A stretch of DNA of 64,000 nt from JANTGF01 sp963750735 (GTDB taxonomy: Bacteria > Bacteroidota > Bacteroidia > Bacteroidales > VadinHA17). The DNA lies in the NCBI GenBank assembly GCA_963750735.1, contig CAVVRY010000012.1, positions 1 to 64,000 on the forward strand, read 5' to 3'. The position numbers and the translations under genes were made by a program. Below are positions 44,951 to 53,870 of this stretch, in pieces (the first letter of the stretch is position 1; the number at the start of each line of letters is the position of its first letter). Under the pieces are notes generated by a model that was not told the DNA's origin, ran no database searches, and saw only the letters and a list, made by a program, of their open reading frames with translations.

Positions 44951-45310
44951 ATGGCTTTGACAAGAATTGAAAGAAGATTAAGAATTAGAAAAAGAATTAG
45001 AAGAGATCTTTCTGGAACAAGTGAGACTCCAAGAATGTCTGTTTTTAGAAGCAATAAACAGATTTATGTGCAACTTATTGATGATGTTGAAGGAAAAACT
45101 TTATTATCAACATCTTCATTAGAAAAAGGCATTCTTGAAAAGAAAGAAATAAATAAATCTGAACAGGCCCGTATGGTAGGAGAATTGGTTGCTGAAGAGG
45201 CAAAAAAGAAGGGTATTGAGGAAGTGGTTTTTGACCGCAGTGGGTACCTGTATCACGGAAGAATTAAAGAACTAGCTGATGCTGCCCGTAAAGGTGGCCT
45301 TAAATTCTAA
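44951..45310 (+). CDS. rplR: 50S ribosomal protein L18
   Basis: A 119-residue L18, the 5S rRNA binder, with RMSVFRSNKQIYVQLIDD and FDRSGYLYHGRIKELADAA. Seven bases before rpsE. Confidence 0.98.
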   Translation: MALTRIERRLRIRKRIRRDLSGTSETPRMSVFRSNKQIYVQLIDDVEGKTLLSTSSLEKGILEKKEINKSEQARMVGELVAEEAKKKGIEEVVFDRSGYLYHGRIKELADAARKGGLKF

Positions 45311-45317
45311 AGATATT

Positions 45318-45833
45318 ATGACAAACGGTATCAGAAAAGTAAAAACCAGTGATCTCGATTTGAAAGACAGGCTGGTAAGCATTCAAAGAGTAACCAAGGT
45401 AACCAAGGGTGGTAGAACATTCAGTTTCTCTGCAATTGTTGTGGTTGGTGATGAAAAAGGAATTGCCGGACATGGCTTGGGGAAAGCTAAGGAAGTAACA
45501 ACCGCTATTGCAAAAGGTGTTGAAGATGCAAAGAAAAACCTGGTAAAAGTTCCGGTTCTTCATGGAACAATTCCACATGAGCAAGTAGCTAAGTTTGGAG
45601 GTGCCAGGGTATTCCTTAAGCCTGCATCAGAAGGTACTGGTGTTAAAGCTGGTGGCGCTATGCGTGCAGTTTTAGAGAGTTTTGGAATTAAGAATGTATT
45701 GGCAAAATCAAAAGGTTCCTCAAACCCTCATAATTTGGTGAAAGCCACTTTTGCCGCTCTGCTTGAATTGAGAGATGCTCATACAGTTGCCGAGCACCGT
45801 GGAGTATCTATGAATAAAGTATTTAACGGTTAG
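45318..45833 (+). CDS. rpsE: 30S ribosomal protein S5
   Basis: A 171-residue S5 starting MTNGIRKVK at 45318; an earlier in-frame start at 45279 would lie inside rplR. The dsRNA-binding N-domain (RVTKVTKGGRTFSFSA) and the GAMRAVLESFGIKNVLAKS segment are intact. Confidence 0.97.
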   Translation: MTNGIRKVKTSDLDLKDRLVSIQRVTKVTKGGRTFSFSAIVVVGDEKGIAGHGLGKAKEVTTAIAKGVEDAKKNLVKVPVLHGTIPHEQVAKFGGARVFLKPASEGTGVKAGGAMRAVLESFGIKNVLAKSKGSSNPHNLVKATFAALLELRDAHTVAEHRGVSMNKVFNG

Positions 45834-45844
45834 AAACTGAAAAA

Positions 45845-46024
45845 ATGGCTAAGATTAAAATCACACAAATTAAAAGCAGAATAGGAAGCAACAAAAGGCA
45901 TAAGCTTACGCTCGATGCATTGGGTTTGCGTAAAATGCATAATCCTGTTGAAAAAGAAGCCACACCTCAAATTTTGGGAATGGTGCATAAGGTAAGACAC
46001 CTGGTAAAGGTTGAAGAAGTATAA
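45845..46024 (+). CDS. rpmD: 50S ribosomal protein L30
   Basis: A 59-residue L30, read directly from the sequence: MAKIKITQIKSRIG at the start, LDALGLRKM in the middle and VRHLVKVEEV at the end. Eleven bases after rpsE and 22 before rplO, the standard position. Confidence 0.96.
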   Translation: MAKIKITQIKSRIGSNKRHKLTLDALGLRKMHNPVEKEATPQILGMVHKVRHLVKVEEV

Positions 46025-46046
46025 TTGATTAGAAAAGACGGATAAA

Positions 46047-46493
46047 ATGGACTTAAGTAATCTTAAACCTGCAAAAGGTTCTACACATAGAGAAAGACGA
46101 ATTGGGCGTGGAGAAGGATCCGGTAAAGGTGGTACTTCCACAAAAGGACACAAAGGTCAGAAATCGCGTTCTGGATATTCACGTAAAGTGGGTTTCGAGG
46201 GAGGACAGATGCCTCTGCAACGTCGGGTTCCGAAATTCGGTTTTACAAATATCAATCGGAAAGAATATAAAGGAATCAATTTAAGAGCATTGCAGACACT
46301 GGCTGATAAACTTAGTGTCACTGAAATAACACCAGAGGTGTTGATCGGTGCAGGGTTGGTATCCAAAAATACATTGATAAAAATTTTGGGTGTGGGTGAA
46401 TTGAAAGCTAAGTTGAATGTAAAAGCTCATGCGTTCTCAGAAACAGCAAAAAATGCTATTGAAGCTGCCAAAGGAACCGTTGAAAAAATTTAA
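46047..46493 (+). CDS. rplO: 50S ribosomal protein L15
   Basis: A 148-residue L15 with the glycine-rich start (RIGRGEGSGKGGTSTKGHKG) and the GFEGGQMPLQRRVPKFGF segment. Four bases before secY. Confidence 0.98.
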   Translation: MDLSNLKPAKGSTHRERRIGRGEGSGKGGTSTKGHKGQKSRSGYSRKVGFEGGQMPLQRRVPKFGFTNINRKEYKGINLRALQTLADKLSVTEITPEVLIGAGLVSKNTLIKILGVGELKAKLNVKAHAFSETAKNAIEAAKGTVEKI

Positions 46494-46497
46494 GTGA

Positions 46498-47829
46498 ATG
46501 AAAGGCTTTATAGAGACCATAAAAAATATTTTCAAAATTGAAGATCTTCGAAACAGGATCCTCTATACGCTGGGAATGATTGCGATTTATCGTCTGGGTA
46601 AGTACATTACACTTCCTGGAATCGATCCCGCCCAATTGGGTCAGCTTAAGGAGCAAACCTCACAGGGTATTATGGGATTGTTGGATATGTTTTCAGGTGG
46701 AGCTTTTTCAAGTGCTTCAATTTTTGCTCTGGGTATTATGCCCTATATCTCTGCTTCTATTGTGGTTCAGTTATTGGGAATAGCAATACCTTATTTCCAG
46801 CGTCTACAGCGTGAAGGGGAGAGTGGAAGAAGGAAAATAAATCAGATTACTCGTTATCTTACTGTTGGTATCCTCGTCTTACAAGCACCCAGTTATCTGG
46901 CGAATTTGCATATGCAACTACCAGAAACTGCTTTTATTGTAAAAGGAGTATTTTTTCAGATTACCTCTGTTATCATTCTTACTACAGGAACCATGTTTGT
47001 AATGTGGCTGGGAGAAAGGATAACTGACAAGGGAATTGGAAATGGAATATCATTGATAATAATGATTGGTATCATTGCACGCCTTCCGTTTGCTACTGTG
47101 GCTGAATTTGGCAGTCGTCTGGATGGTTCCGGTGGATTGGTAGCTTTCCTGGCTGAAATAATCTTCCTGTTTGTTGTAATACTTGGGACAATTCTATTGG
47201 TACAGGGAACCCGGAGGGTGCCTGTTCAATATGCAAAAAGAATAATTGGAAATAAGCAATATGGCGGAGTCAGGCAGTATATTCCTTTAAAGGTAAATGC
47301 TGCGGGTGTTATGCCTATCATTTTTGCCCAGGCAATAATGATGTTGCCAATCATGCTTATCGGATATACAACTGATAATACTTCAGGATTGGCAGTTGCT
47401 TTTTCAAACATGTATGGATTATGGTATAACCTTGTGATGGCATTAATGATAATTGTATTTACATATTTTTATACAGCCATTACCATAAATCCAAATCAAA
47501 TGGCTGATGACCTGAAGAAAAACGGTGGTTTTATTCCGGGAATTAAGCCAGGGAGGAAAACAGCAGAGTTCTTAGATTCAGTGATGTCAAGAATCACTTT
47601 ACCAGGCTCTATTTTCCTTGCTGCAGTTGCTGCTTTACCAACACTTGCTGTGAATATTGGAATTTCAGGATCGTTTGCTCAGTTTTACGGAGGAACAAGC
47701 CTGTTGATTCTTGTTGGGGTAATACTTGACACATTGCAGCAAATAGAAAGTCAACTTCTTATAAGACATTATGATGGTCTTATGAAATCAGGAAGGATAA
47801 AAGGACGATCTGGTGGTGCGGCAATTTAA
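46498..47829 (+). CDS. secY: protein translocase subunit SecY
   Basis: A 443-residue inner-membrane protein with ten predicted helices, forming the channel of the Sec system. Plug region and cytoplasmic loops (FQRLQREGESGRRKINQ, QGTRRVPVQYAKR) are conserved. The start is an ATG at 46498. No adk separates it from map. Confidence 0.97.
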   Translation: MKGFIETIKNIFKIEDLRNRILYTLGMIAIYRLGKYITLPGIDPAQLGQLKEQTSQGIMGLLDMFSGGAFSSASIFALGIMPYISASIVVQLLGIAIPYFQRLQREGESGRRKINQITRYLTVGILVLQAPSYLANLHMQLPETAFIVKGVFFQITSVIILTTGTMFVMWLGERITDKGIGNGISLIIMIGIIARLPFATVAEFGSRLDGSGGLVAFLAEIIFLFVVILGTILLVQGTRRVPVQYAKRIIGNKQYGGVRQYIPLKVNAAGVMPIIFAQAIMMLPIMLIGYTTDNTSGLAVAFSNMYGLWYNLVMALMIIVFTYFYTAITINPNQMADDLKKNGGFIPGIKPGRKTAEFLDSVMSRITLPGSIFLAAVAALPTLAVNIGISGSFAQFYGGTSLLILVGVILDTLQQIESQLLIRHYDGLMKSGRIKGRSGGAAI

Positions 47830-47847
47830 TTAGTGAATAGTTCTTTG

Positions 47848-48630
47848 ATGTTAAATATAAAAACGAAGGAAGAAATTGAAGTGCTTAGGCACAACAATTT
47901 GCTGGTTTCGAAAACACTGGCTGAAGTTGCAAAACTTGTTAAACCTGGAGTTACAACCTTAGAGTTGGACAAAAGGGCTGAAGAGTTTATCAGGGACAAC
48001 AATGCAGAACCCGGATTTAAAGGGTACCATGGTTTTCCCGGCACACTTTGTACTTCTGTTAATAGCCAGGTGGTGCATGGTATACCTTCGTCCTATGAAC
48101 TGGTAGAAGGAGATATCGTTTCAGTTGATTGTGGGGTGAAAAAGGATGGCTTTTACGGTGATACTGCCTTTACTTTTGAAGTTGGAAAAGTGGATGAAAA
48201 GGTCAGGCAGTTGCTACAAGTTACCCGGGAAGCACTTTCAGAAGGTGTGAAAAATGCTGTAGTTGGAAAACGACTGGGTGATATTGGTTTCGCTGTTCAA
48301 AAGCATGCTGAGGAAAACGGATTTTCAGTGGTGAGAGAAATGGTAGGGCATGGATTGGGAAAAAATCTGCATGAAGCACCTGAAGTTCCAAATTACGGAA
48401 AACGTGGAAAGGGACAGAAATTGCTTGATGGATTGGTTTTGTGTATTGAACCTATGATCAATATGGGAAAAAAAGAAATCATGCAGGATAGGGATGGATG
48501 GACTATAAGAACATTAGATAAGATGCCATCTGCACATTTTGAGTTTGCAGTGGTTGTCAGGAAGGGGAAAGCAGATGTATTGTCAACTTTTGATTATATC
48601 GATGAGGTTATTAGTAATATAAATAATTAA
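47848..48630 (+). CDS. map: methionine aminopeptidase type I
   Basis: A 260-residue enzyme removing N-terminal methionine. The metal-binding residues are seen in VDCGVKKDGFYGDTAF, VGHGLGKNLHEAPEVPN and IEPM. The ATG at 47848 is chosen; an in-frame GTG at 47833 is possible. One base before infA. Confidence 0.96.
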   Translation: MLNIKTKEEIEVLRHNNLLVSKTLAEVAKLVKPGVTTLELDKRAEEFIRDNNAEPGFKGYHGFPGTLCTSVNSQVVHGIPSSYELVEGDIVSVDCGVKKDGFYGDTAFTFEVGKVDEKVRQLLQVTREALSEGVKNAVVGKRLGDIGFAVQKHAEENGFSVVREMVGHGLGKNLHEAPEVPNYGKRGKGQKLLDGLVLCIEPMINMGKKEIMQDRDGWTIRTLDKMPSAHFEFAVVVRKGKADVLSTFDYIDEVISNINN

Positions 48631-48631
48631 T

Positions 48632-48850
48632 ATGGCAAAGCAACCTTCAATTGAACAGGATGGAACCATTATAGAAGCATTATCTAATGCTATGTTTAGA
48701 GTGGAGCTTGAAAACGGACATATCATTACAGCTCACATCTCAGGCAAAATGAGAATGCATTATATTAAAATCCTTCCTGGCGATAAGGTGAAAGTGGAAA
48801 TGTCTCCATATGACCTGACAAAAGGAAGAATAACATTTAGATATAAATAA
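48632..48850 (+). CDS. infA: translation initiation factor IF-1
   Basis: A 72-residue single OB-fold protein: GTIIEALSNAMFRVELENG and GDKVKVEMSPYDLTKGRI. It blocks the A site during initiation. Between map and rpmJ, the usual order. Confidence 0.97.
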   Translation: MAKQPSIEQDGTIIEALSNAMFRVELENGHIITAHISGKMRMHYIKILPGDKVKVEMSPYDLTKGRITFRYK

Positions 48851-48861
48851 AATTTAGAGAA

Positions 48862-48978
48862 ATGAAGGTACGAGCTTCAGTAAAAAAACGGTCTTCTGAT
48901 TGCAAGATTGTAAGAAGAAAAGGTCGGTTGTACGTGATTAATAAGAAGAATCCCAGATTTAAACAACGTCAGGGATAG
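48862..48978 (+). CDS. rpmJ: 50S ribosomal protein L36 (zinc-free form)
   Basis: A 38-residue L36 read directly: MKVRASVKKRSSDCKIVRR to the end FKQRQG. Only one Cys remains, so the zinc ribbon of the C+ form is lost. 11 bases after infA and 29 before rpsM. Confidence 0.95.
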   Translation: MKVRASVKKRSSDCKIVRRKGRLYVINKKNPRFKQRQG

Positions 48979-49007
48979 TTTTAATAATACATTTAATAGT
49001 TCATTAT

Positions 49008-49385
49008 ATGGCTAGAATTGTTGGTGTTGATTTACCAAAAAATAAAAGAGGCGAAATAGGGTTGACCTATATTTATGGAATTGGCAGAAGTTCTGCTCAA
49101 AAAATTCTTGAAGAAGCCGGAATTGATATTAATATCAAGGTGAAAGACTGGACAGATGATCATTTGTCGAAAATCAGGGAAATCCTGAATGCGAATTACA
49201 AACTGGAAGGTGAACTTCGCTCTGATGTTCAGATGAATATTAAAAGGCTAATGGACATTGGGTCTTACAGGGGAATTCGCCATCGTATTGGACTGCCCGT
49301 AAGAGGACAGAGCACAAAGAATAATGCTCGTACCAGGAAAGGAAGAAAGAAAACTGTTGCAAACAAGAAGAAAGCAACTAAATAA
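49008..49385 (+). CDS. rpsM: 30S ribosomal protein S13
   Basis: A 125-residue S13: start MARIVGVDLPKNKRGEIGL, and the basic end RGQSTKNNARTRKGRKK which reaches the P-site tRNA. 12 bases before rpsK. Confidence 0.98.
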   Translation: MARIVGVDLPKNKRGEIGLTYIYGIGRSSAQKILEEAGIDINIKVKDWTDDHLSKIREILNANYKLEGELRSDVQMNIKRLMDIGSYRGIRHRIGLPVRGQSTKNNARTRKGRKKTVANKKKATK

Positions 49386-49397
49386 AATTAGTTAATT

Positions 49398-49784
49398 ATG
49401 GCTAAAAAGACTGGATCAAGAAAGAAAGTGGTTAGGGTTGAACCCATAGGTCAGGCTCACATACATGCTTCATTTAATAACATTATTGTTACACTTACAA
49501 ACAATGCAGGGCAGGTAATTAGCTGGTCTTCCGCAGGTAAGATGGGGTTTAGAGGGTCAAAGAAAAATACACCCTATGCTGCTCAACAGGCAGCACTGGA
49601 TTGTTCAAAAACTGCTTTTGATATGGGCCTCAGAAAGGTGAAGGTATATGTTAAAGGCCCGGGAAATGGAAGAGAATCTGCAATCAGAAATATACATGCA
49701 AGTGGTATTGAAGTGTCTGAAATTGTAGACGTTACACCAATGCCCCACAATGGCTGCAGACCTCCTAAAAGAAGGCGTGTCTGA
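49398..49784 (+). CDS. rpsK: 30S ribosomal protein S11
   Basis: A 128-residue S11, part of the mRNA exit platform: HIHASFNNIIVTLTN and the end MPHNGCRPPKRRRV are typical. Confidence 0.98.
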   Translation: MAKKTGSRKKVVRVEPIGQAHIHASFNNIIVTLTNNAGQVISWSSAGKMGFRGSKKNTPYAAQQAALDCSKTAFDMGLRKVKVYVKGPGNGRESAIRNIHASGIEVSEIVDVTPMPHNGCRPPKRRRV

Positions 49785-49824
49785 TGTATTTATTATTTGA
49801 TTTACATTGAAAATATTAGAATAA

Positions 49825-50433
49825 ATGGCGAGATATTCAGGACCAAAAACAAAAATTGCTAGGAAATTTGGGGAACCAATTTATGGCCCCGATAAGAGTT
49901 TTGAGAGAAAAAACTACCTGCCCGGACAACACGGTGCTAGTAAAAGGAGAAGAAAACAATCAGAATATGGCATTCAGCTTAAGGAGAAGCAAAAAGCAAA
50001 ATATACATATGGCATACTTGAAAAGCAATTTCTGAACATGTTTGAAAAAGCTTCCCGTAGTAAAGGAATTACAGGTGAAGTACTTCTTCAGCTTCTCGAA
50101 TCAAGGCTGGATAATGTTGTGTATCGTATAGGTATAGCTCCTACACGTGACGGTGGAAGGCAATTGGTTTCACATCGTCATATTACTGTGAATGGAAATA
50201 TTGTAAATATTCCTTCCTATACACTTAGGCCTGGAGATCTAGTGGGAGTGCGTGAAAAATCAAAATCTTTGGAGGTTATAACCGAATCTTTGGATTCAGC
50301 ACGCCATACAAATTATTCTTGGTTGGAATGGGATACCGACAAAATGACCGGTAAATTCATGAATGTGCCCGAAAGAGAAGAAATTCCTGAAAATATCCAG
50401 GAACAGTTAATAGTTGAATTATATTCAAAATAA
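49825..50433 (+). CDS. rpsD: 30S ribosomal protein S4
   Basis: A 202-residue S4, a primary 16S rRNA binder. The N-terminal zinc-type cysteines are absent (zinc-free form). The S4 domain RLDNVVYRIGIAPTRDGGRQ is intact. Six bases before rpoA. Confidence 0.97.
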   Translation: MARYSGPKTKIARKFGEPIYGPDKSFERKNYLPGQHGASKRRRKQSEYGIQLKEKQKAKYTYGILEKQFLNMFEKASRSKGITGEVLLQLLESRLDNVVYRIGIAPTRDGGRQLVSHRHITVNGNIVNIPSYTLRPGDLVGVREKSKSLEVITESLDSARHTNYSWLEWDTDKMTGKFMNVPEREEIPENIQEQLIVELYSK

Positions 50434-50439
50434 AAGTTT

Positions 50440-51432
50440 ATGGCAATCTTATCATTTCAAAAGCCTGACAAGGTTATCATGGTAGAAGCAGATAATAACC
50501 ATGGTAAATTTGAGTTTAGACCACTGGAACCCGGATATGGTATCACTGTAGGAAATGCATTACGAAGAATTCTATTGAATTCCCTCGAAGGTTATGCAAT
50601 TTACTCAGCACGCATTGAAGGCGTTTCACATGAGTTCTCAACCATCAAAGGAGTTATTGAAGATGTTACAGACATAGTTCTGAACCTGAAGCAGGTTCGG
50701 TTTAAAAAGTTGGTAGATGATGTTGAAAACGAAAAAATAATTATTAGCCTGACAGGTCAAAATGAATTCAAAGCTGGGGATATGAATAAGTTCCTTAACA
50801 GCTTTGAGGTTTTAAATCCTGATCTGGTTATTTGCACCATGGAACCCGACGTGAAATTGCAGATTGAAATCAATATCATGAAAGGTAGAGGATATGTTGC
50901 AGCAGAAGAGAATCAGCTGGAGGATAGCCCATTTGGATTGATTACAATGGATGCCATATTTACACCTATTAAGAATGTAAAATATACCATTGAAAATTTC
51001 AGGGTGGAGCAAAAAACCGATTATGAAAAGTTGATTCTTGAAATAATTACTGATGGATCCATTCATCCAAAGGATGCTTTGAAAGAAGCAGCAAAAATCC
51101 TTATATACCATTTCATGTTATTCTCTGATGAGAAAATAACTCTTGATACTGAAGATAAGTTTGCAAATGAAGAATTTGATGAGGAGGTACTTCATATGAG
51201 GCAGTTGTTAAAGTCTCAGCTTATGGACCTTGATTTGTCAGTTCGTGCATTGAATTGTCTTAAAGCAGCAGAAGTGGATACATTAGGAGATTTGGTTAAG
51301 TTCAATAAAACAGATTTATTGAAGTTCAGAAATTTTGGTAAAAAATCATTGACAGAGTTAGATGATCTTCTTACAACAATGGGCCTGACATTTGGAATGG
51401 ATATTAGTAAGTATAAGCTGGATAAAGAATAA
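50440..51432 (+). CDS. rpoA: DNA-directed RNA polymerase alpha subunit
   Basis: A 330-residue alpha subunit. N-terminal dimerisation domain with the conserved PGYGITVGNALRRILLNS, then a linker and the C-terminal domain with helix-hairpin-helix (FRNFGKKSLTELDDLL). It sits between rpsD and rplQ as in most bacteria. Confidence 0.98.
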   Translation: MAILSFQKPDKVIMVEADNNHGKFEFRPLEPGYGITVGNALRRILLNSLEGYAIYSARIEGVSHEFSTIKGVIEDVTDIVLNLKQVRFKKLVDDVENEKIIISLTGQNEFKAGDMNKFLNSFEVLNPDLVICTMEPDVKLQIEINIMKGRGYVAAEENQLEDSPFGLITMDAIFTPIKNVKYTIENFRVEQKTDYEKLILEIITDGSIHPKDALKEAAKILIYHFMLFSDEKITLDTEDKFANEEFDEEVLHMRQLLKSQLMDLDLSVRALNCLKAAEVDTLGDLVKFNKTDLLKFRNFGKKSLTELDDLLTTMGLTFGMDISKYKLDKE

Positions 51433-51464
51433 ATTAGTGTTTAACAGGTAACAGAGTTCGAGTA

Positions 51465-52175
51465 ATGCGACATAGAAAAGGATTTAATCATTTGGGGAGA
51501 ACGAGTTCACACAGGAAAGCTATGCTGGCCAATATGGCATCGTCCCTTATATTACATAAAAGAATTAAAACTACAACAGCTAAAGCCAAAGCACTTAGAA
51601 TGTATGTAGAGCCATTGATTACTAAATCAAAGGATGATTCAACACACTCTAGACGAGTTGTTTTTAGTTATCTTAAGGATAAGGTTGCTGTGAATGAATT
51701 GTTCAGGGAAGTCTCATCCAAAATTGCAGACCGTCCTGGTGGATATACACGGATTCTAAAAACAGGAAACAGATTGGGTGATAATGCCGATATGTGTATC
51801 ATTGAGTTGGTCGATTACAATGAGAATATGCTCCAGGAGAAAGATTCTACAAAGGCTAAACCAACACGCAGAAGAAGAAGTAAAAAGAAACCAGTTGCTG
51901 CCGGTGAAGAGAGTGGGACGAAAGCAACTAGTGAAGAAGTAGCAGAAGCTACCAAAGAAAAAGTAGTTGAGGCAAAAGTAGCTGAAGAAACAGCTAAAGA
52001 AGAAGAATCGGTTGAGGTAAAGGCAGAAGAGGTCGTCGAAGAAAAACCAGGTGAAGTAGAGACTAAAGTTGAAGAGGCTGAAAAGGTTGAGGCAAAAAAA
52101 GAAGAGACTACAGAGAATGCTCCAGAAGAGGAGACGAAACCAGAAAAAAAGGATGATAAGTCTGAAGATAAATAA
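51465..52175 (+). CDS. rplQ: 50S ribosomal protein L17 with long charged C-terminal tail
   Basis: A 236-residue protein. The first 115 or so residues are an ordinary L17 (MRHRKGFNHLGRTSSHRKAM). The next 110 form a low-complexity tail: first a basic patch with RRRRSKKK, then alternating Glu/Lys/Ala/Val, predicted disordered or single helix. E. coli L17 has 127 residues. Tails are known in Bacteroidota L17, but this one is long. It ends the supercluster, 20 bases before a terminator. Confidence 0.95.
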   Translation: MRHRKGFNHLGRTSSHRKAMLANMASSLILHKRIKTTTAKAKALRMYVEPLITKSKDDSTHSRRVVFSYLKDKVAVNELFREVSSKIADRPGGYTRILKTGNRLGDNADMCIIELVDYNENMLQEKDSTKAKPTRRRRSKKKPVAAGEESGTKATSEEVAEATKEKVVEAKVAEETAKEEESVEVKAEEVVEEKPGEVETKVEEAEKVEAKKEETTENAPEEETKPEKKDDKSEDK

Positions 52176-52194
52176 TATTAAATAACTCAATTTG

Positions 52195-52229
52195 AAAGGG
52201 ATGAAGCAAAGCTTTATCCCTTTTTTTAT
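52195..52229 (+). terminator. terminator of the ribosomal supercluster
   Basis: AAAGGGAT (52195-52202) pairs with ATCCCTTT (52216-52223), continued inside by AAGC/GCTT around a 3-base loop, and is followed by seven T in all. Directly behind rplQ. Confidence 0.92.
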
Positions 52230-52484
52230 CCCAATTAACTCCGTTAAATGCTTATTTAAGCATTTAAAATGTTATGAAACATATATGGTTTAATTGATTA
52301 GTGCTAAGTTCAAGGTTAATAGAGGATAACCATTATTCCCTTTCAAGTTTTGCTACATTAATACAAAAACCTATTGTAAAACACATCATAAGATTACAAA
52401 AGTCATAGATTTTTTTAATAAATTTAGTAGCTAAATTATAAACGAGTCAAAGTCTAACTATTAATCAATTTAAATTATTTAAAA
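52230..52484. other. intergenic region before citrate synthase, with an 11-bp palindrome
   Basis: No gene. An inverted repeat TTAAATGCTTA (52244-52254) / TAAGCATTTAA (52257-52267) with a 2-base centre lies 22 bases after the terminator and about 220 bases before the citrate synthase start; it may be an operator. No clear -7/-33 pair was found. Confidence 0.45.
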
Positions 52485-53795
52485 ATGTCTGATCTTAAGA
52501 ATAAATTAAGAGAGAAAATTGAAGCCTGGAGGCCTCGGACCGTAAAGTTACTCAAGGAGTATGGTGACGTTACTATTGGTGAAGTAAAAATGTCGCAAGC
52601 TATTGGTGGAATGCGTGGTGTAAAATGTCTTGTTACAGATATTTCATATCTCGATCCATTTGAAGGTATTCGATTTAGAGGATACACAATACCTGAAGTA
52701 CTTGAAAAACTGCCTAAAGCTGCAGCTGGAGGTGAAGTTCCATGTGTGGAAGGTTTTATTTACCTTCTTTTAACCGGTGACCTACCTACTGCCGATGATG
52801 TAAGAGCTATTGCTGAAGAGTTTAACATCAGGAAAGAAGTTCCAAAGTATGTTTTTGATGTGATCAATGCTATGCCAGAGGATACACATCCAATGGTAAT
52901 GCTATCTGCTGCAATTGTTTCAATGCAAAAAGAATCAGAGTTCGTAAAAATGTACAACGCCGGAATGAGCAAAATGGTTTATTGGGAACCTACTTATGAA
53001 GATTCCATGAACTTATTGGCGAGACTGCCAGAAATTGGTGCCTACATTTACAGGAAAAAGTATAAAGGAGGAGATATTATCCCTTCTAATCCTGATCTTG
53101 ACATGGGAGCTAATTTTGCACACATGATGGGTATTGATAAACCTTACGATGATATGTCGCGATTGTATTTTATTCTGCATAGCGACCATGAAAGTGGTAA
53201 TGTTAGTGCCCATACTGGTCATCTTGTTTCCAGTGCCCTTTCAGATGTTTATTATTCCATATCCTCTATGGTGAATGGATTGGCCGGACCCTTACATGGA
53301 TTGGCAAACCAGGAAGTTCTTCGCTGGATACAGGGTGTGATGGACAAAATGGGTGGCAAAACCCCAACCAAAGAAGAAATGACCAAATTTGTTTGGGATA
53401 CATTAAATTCAGGACAGGTAATTCCTGGATACGGACATGCTGTACTCCGTAAAACAGATCCAAGGTATACTGCTCAACGTGATTTCTGCCTGAAGCATTT
53501 ACCCAATGATCCGATTTTTGAGTATGTAAGTACATTGTATGAAGTTGTACCCGATATACTCAGGGAACAAGGTAAAGCTAAAAATCCATGGCCTAATGTA
53601 GATGCTCAATCTGGAGTAATTCAGTGGCACTATGGACTTCGCGAATATGATTACTATACAGTATTATTTTCAATTGGAAGGGCCATTGGTGTTACTGCCA
53701 ATATTATTTGGGACCGTGCACTTGGTTATCCAATTGAGAGACCAAAATCATTAACAACAGCTATGCTGGAAGAAATTGCCATGGGCAAAAAGTGA
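52485..53795 (+). CDS. gltA: citrate synthase (mitochondrial-like type)
   Basis: A 436-residue citrate synthase, joining acetyl-CoA and oxaloacetate. The catalytic His and Asp lie in the conserved blocks GLAGPLHGLANQEVLRW and GYGHAVLRKTDPRY plus the C-terminal half. The sequence resembles the mitochondrial-like Si form found in some Bacteroidota rather than the E. coli hexamer; this is a judgement by eye. The gene stands alone, ending at a terminator shared with the GNAT gene on the other strand. Confidence 0.93.
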   Translation: MSDLKNKLREKIEAWRPRTVKLLKEYGDVTIGEVKMSQAIGGMRGVKCLVTDISYLDPFEGIRFRGYTIPEVLEKLPKAAAGGEVPCVEGFIYLLLTGDLPTADDVRAIAEEFNIRKEVPKYVFDVINAMPEDTHPMVMLSAAIVSMQKESEFVKMYNAGMSKMVYWEPTYEDSMNLLARLPEIGAYIYRKKYKGGDIIPSNPDLDMGANFAHMMGIDKPYDDMSRLYFILHSDHESGNVSAHTGHLVSSALSDVYYSISSMVNGLAGPLHGLANQEVLRWIQGVMDKMGGKTPTKEEMTKFVWDTLNSGQVIPGYGHAVLRKTDPRYTAQRDFCLKHLPNDPIFEYVSTLYEVVPDILREQGKAKNPWPNVDAQSGVIQWHYGLREYDYYTVLFSIGRAIGVTANIIWDRALGYPIERPKSLTTAMLEEIAMGKK

Positions 53796-53816
53796 TTGAG
53801 TCAAAAAATTTGAATA

Positions 53817-53850
53817 AAAGAGAGCTGCTATTACTGGCAGCTTTCTTTTT
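53817..53850. terminator. bidirectional terminator between gltA and the GNAT gene
   Basis: Stem AAAGAGAGCTGC (53817-53828) with GCAGCTTTCTTT (53837-53848), loop of 8. T-rich stretches lie on both sides, so it can end transcripts from both directions. Confidence 0.85.
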
Positions 53851-53870
53851 ATCTACCAATATTATTGGTT

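Noticed and set aside
51756..52190. 144-codon minus-strand frame opposite the rplQ tail
   Set aside because: It mirrors the Glu/Lys repeat and is Phe/Leu/Ser-rich low complexity; explained as the shadow of the charged tail.
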